In this document: in pieces, positions 62,901 through 64,000 of the stretch
Layout: each line of letters starts with the position of its first letter
Position numbering within the stretch: the first letter of the stretch is position 1
Program-made: the position numbers and the translations under genes
From: Hydractinia symbiolongicarpus
Taxonomy: Eukaryota; Cnidaria; Hydrozoa; Anthoathecata; Hydractiniidae
NCBI RefSeq assembly: GCF_029227915.1
Contig: NC_079882.1
Span: 32,666,001-32,730,000 of the forward strand
DNA length: 64,000 bases
Direction: 5' to 3'
Notes under the pieces: model-generated
Told to the model about the DNA's origin: nothing
The model's database searches: none
The model's input: only the letters and a program-made list of their open reading frames with translations

Positions 62901-64000
62901 CTACGATTTCCCTAAATCCCGGACTCGGCCCGTATAGTCAAAAGTATACAAAGAAAGTACCCAGGGAGTAAACTCATTTCCAAATCTATTTTTTAAATTA
63001 TTTTTTCACCACTAAAACGCATAAAACTTGTAGTTTTTAAAAATGTTTTCATTTTTGATGAGACGCTGAATAAAAGAAGTTTAATCGCCGGCAAACGAAA
63101 ACCCGCAATTTCCCGTAAATCCCGGGCTTGGCACATATAGTCGAATGTATACAAAGAAAGTACCCTGTGAGTAAACTCATTTCCAGAACGATTTTTTAAA
63201 TTATTTTTTCACCACTAAAACGCATAAGACTTGTAGTTTTTAAAAATGTTTTCATTTTTGATGAGACGCTGAATAAAAAAAGTTTAATCGCCGGCAAACG
63301 AAAACCCGCGATTTCCCGTAAATCCCGGCTTGGCCCGTATAGTCAAAAGTATACAAAGAAAGTACCTAGGGAGTAAACTCATTTCCCGAACGATTTTTTA
63401 AATTATTTTTTCACCACTAAAACGCATGAGACTTGTAGTTTTCAAAAATGTTTTCATTTTTGATGAGACGCTGAATAAAAGCAATTTAATCGCCGGCAAA
63501 CGAAAACCCGCGATTTCCCATAAATCCCGGCTTGGCCGGTATAGTCAAAAGTATACAAAGAAAGTACCCAGGGAGTAAACTCATTTCCCGAACGATTTTT
63601 TAAATTATTTTTTCACCACTAAAACGCATGAGACTTGTAGTTTTCAAAAATGTTTTCATTTTTGATGAGACGCTGAATAAAAGAAGTTTAATCGCCGGAA
63701 AACGAAAACCCGCGATTTCCCGTAAATCCCGGCTTGGCCGGTATAGTCAAAAGTATACAAAGAAAGTACCCAGGGAGTAAACTCATTCCCCGAAGGATTT
63801 TTTAAATTATTTTTTCACCACTAAAACGCATGAGACTTGTAGTTTTCAAAAATGTTTTCATTTTTGATGAGACGCTGAATAAAAGAAGTTTAATCGCCGG
63901 CAAACGAAAACCCGCGATTTCCCGTAAATCCCGGCTTGGCCCGTATAGTCAAAAGTATACAAAGAAAGTACCCAGGGAGTAAACTCATTTCGCGAACGAT
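56970..64000 (+). repeat. Distal copy of the 22.35-31.2 kb segment, shortened by whole monomers
   Basis: The offset to the proximal segment is 34618 bp to about 59220, then 34415 bp (59.25-60.75 kb against 24.85-26.35 kb). It is 34212 bp at 60.9-62.88 kb and 32795 bp from about 62.9 kb to the end (CCAAATCTATTTT at 62980 against 30185; CATTCCCCGAAGG near 63784 against 30989). The steps are 203, 203 and 1417 bp, or 1, 1 and 7 monomers. The array continues past the window end. No gene is seen. Confidence 0.88.

Noticed and set aside
1-64000. CRISPR array
   Set aside because: The repeats are contiguous units of about 203 bp with no short direct repeat separated by unique spacers, and there are no cas genes. 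The LINE shows this is eukaryotic satellite DNA.

Overview
The window is almost entirely one satellite DNA array. A monomer of about 202-203 bp is repeated head to tail, always in the same orientation, from base 1 to base 64000: roughly 300 copies by arithmetic. The only non-satellite DNA is a 1462-bp insertion at 6440-7901. It is a 5'-truncated non-LTR retrotransposon (LINE) on the minus strand, with an uninterrupted reverse-transcriptase frame. The array runs off both ends of the window.

The organism is a eukaryote, shown by a LINE of the Jockey/CR1-like type inside a long homogeneous satellite. The RT protein recalls elements common in cnidarians and other aquatic invertebrates. That placement is from memory of the family and is tentative. 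No cellular gene, tRNA, rRNA, CRISPR array or bacterial feature was seen. Open frames in the satellite are by-products of the repeat: they recur with every monomer, many open only at TTG, and a 203-bp period shifts the frame at each unit.

Layout, with boundaries good to tens of bases. 1-9290: mixed monomer subtypes with segments repeated about 2.43 kb apart; one of these copies holds the LINE and another is its empty site. 9.5-12.3 kb: a 7-monomer (1417-bp) duplication. 11052-19100: a 20-monomer (4040-bp) tandem duplication, nearly identical. 19.6-20.8 kb: a 3-monomer duplication. 22.35-30.1 kb: a 9-monomer (1822-bp) and then a 7-monomer (1417-bp) tandem duplication. 29.39-38.09 kb: a block duplicated in tandem as 22 and 21 monomers. 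38.2-45.6 kb: 5-monomer (1013-bp) and 10-monomer (2026-bp) periods. 45.6-52.85 kb: a block repeated with a 4455-bp offset that becomes 4657 bp. 54.5-56.15 kb: a 4-monomer (810-bp) duplication. 56.97-64.0 kb: a second copy of 22.35-31.2 kb, shorter by whole monomers at three places.

The main interest is evolutionary. The window records unequal exchange at many scales, from one monomer to tens of kilobases, and nearly every length difference between paralogous blocks is a whole number of monomers. The LINE's net length (1462 bp plus a 5-bp target duplication) equals exactly the offset gained against its empty-site paralogue. I found no evidence of a new protein-coding or defence system.
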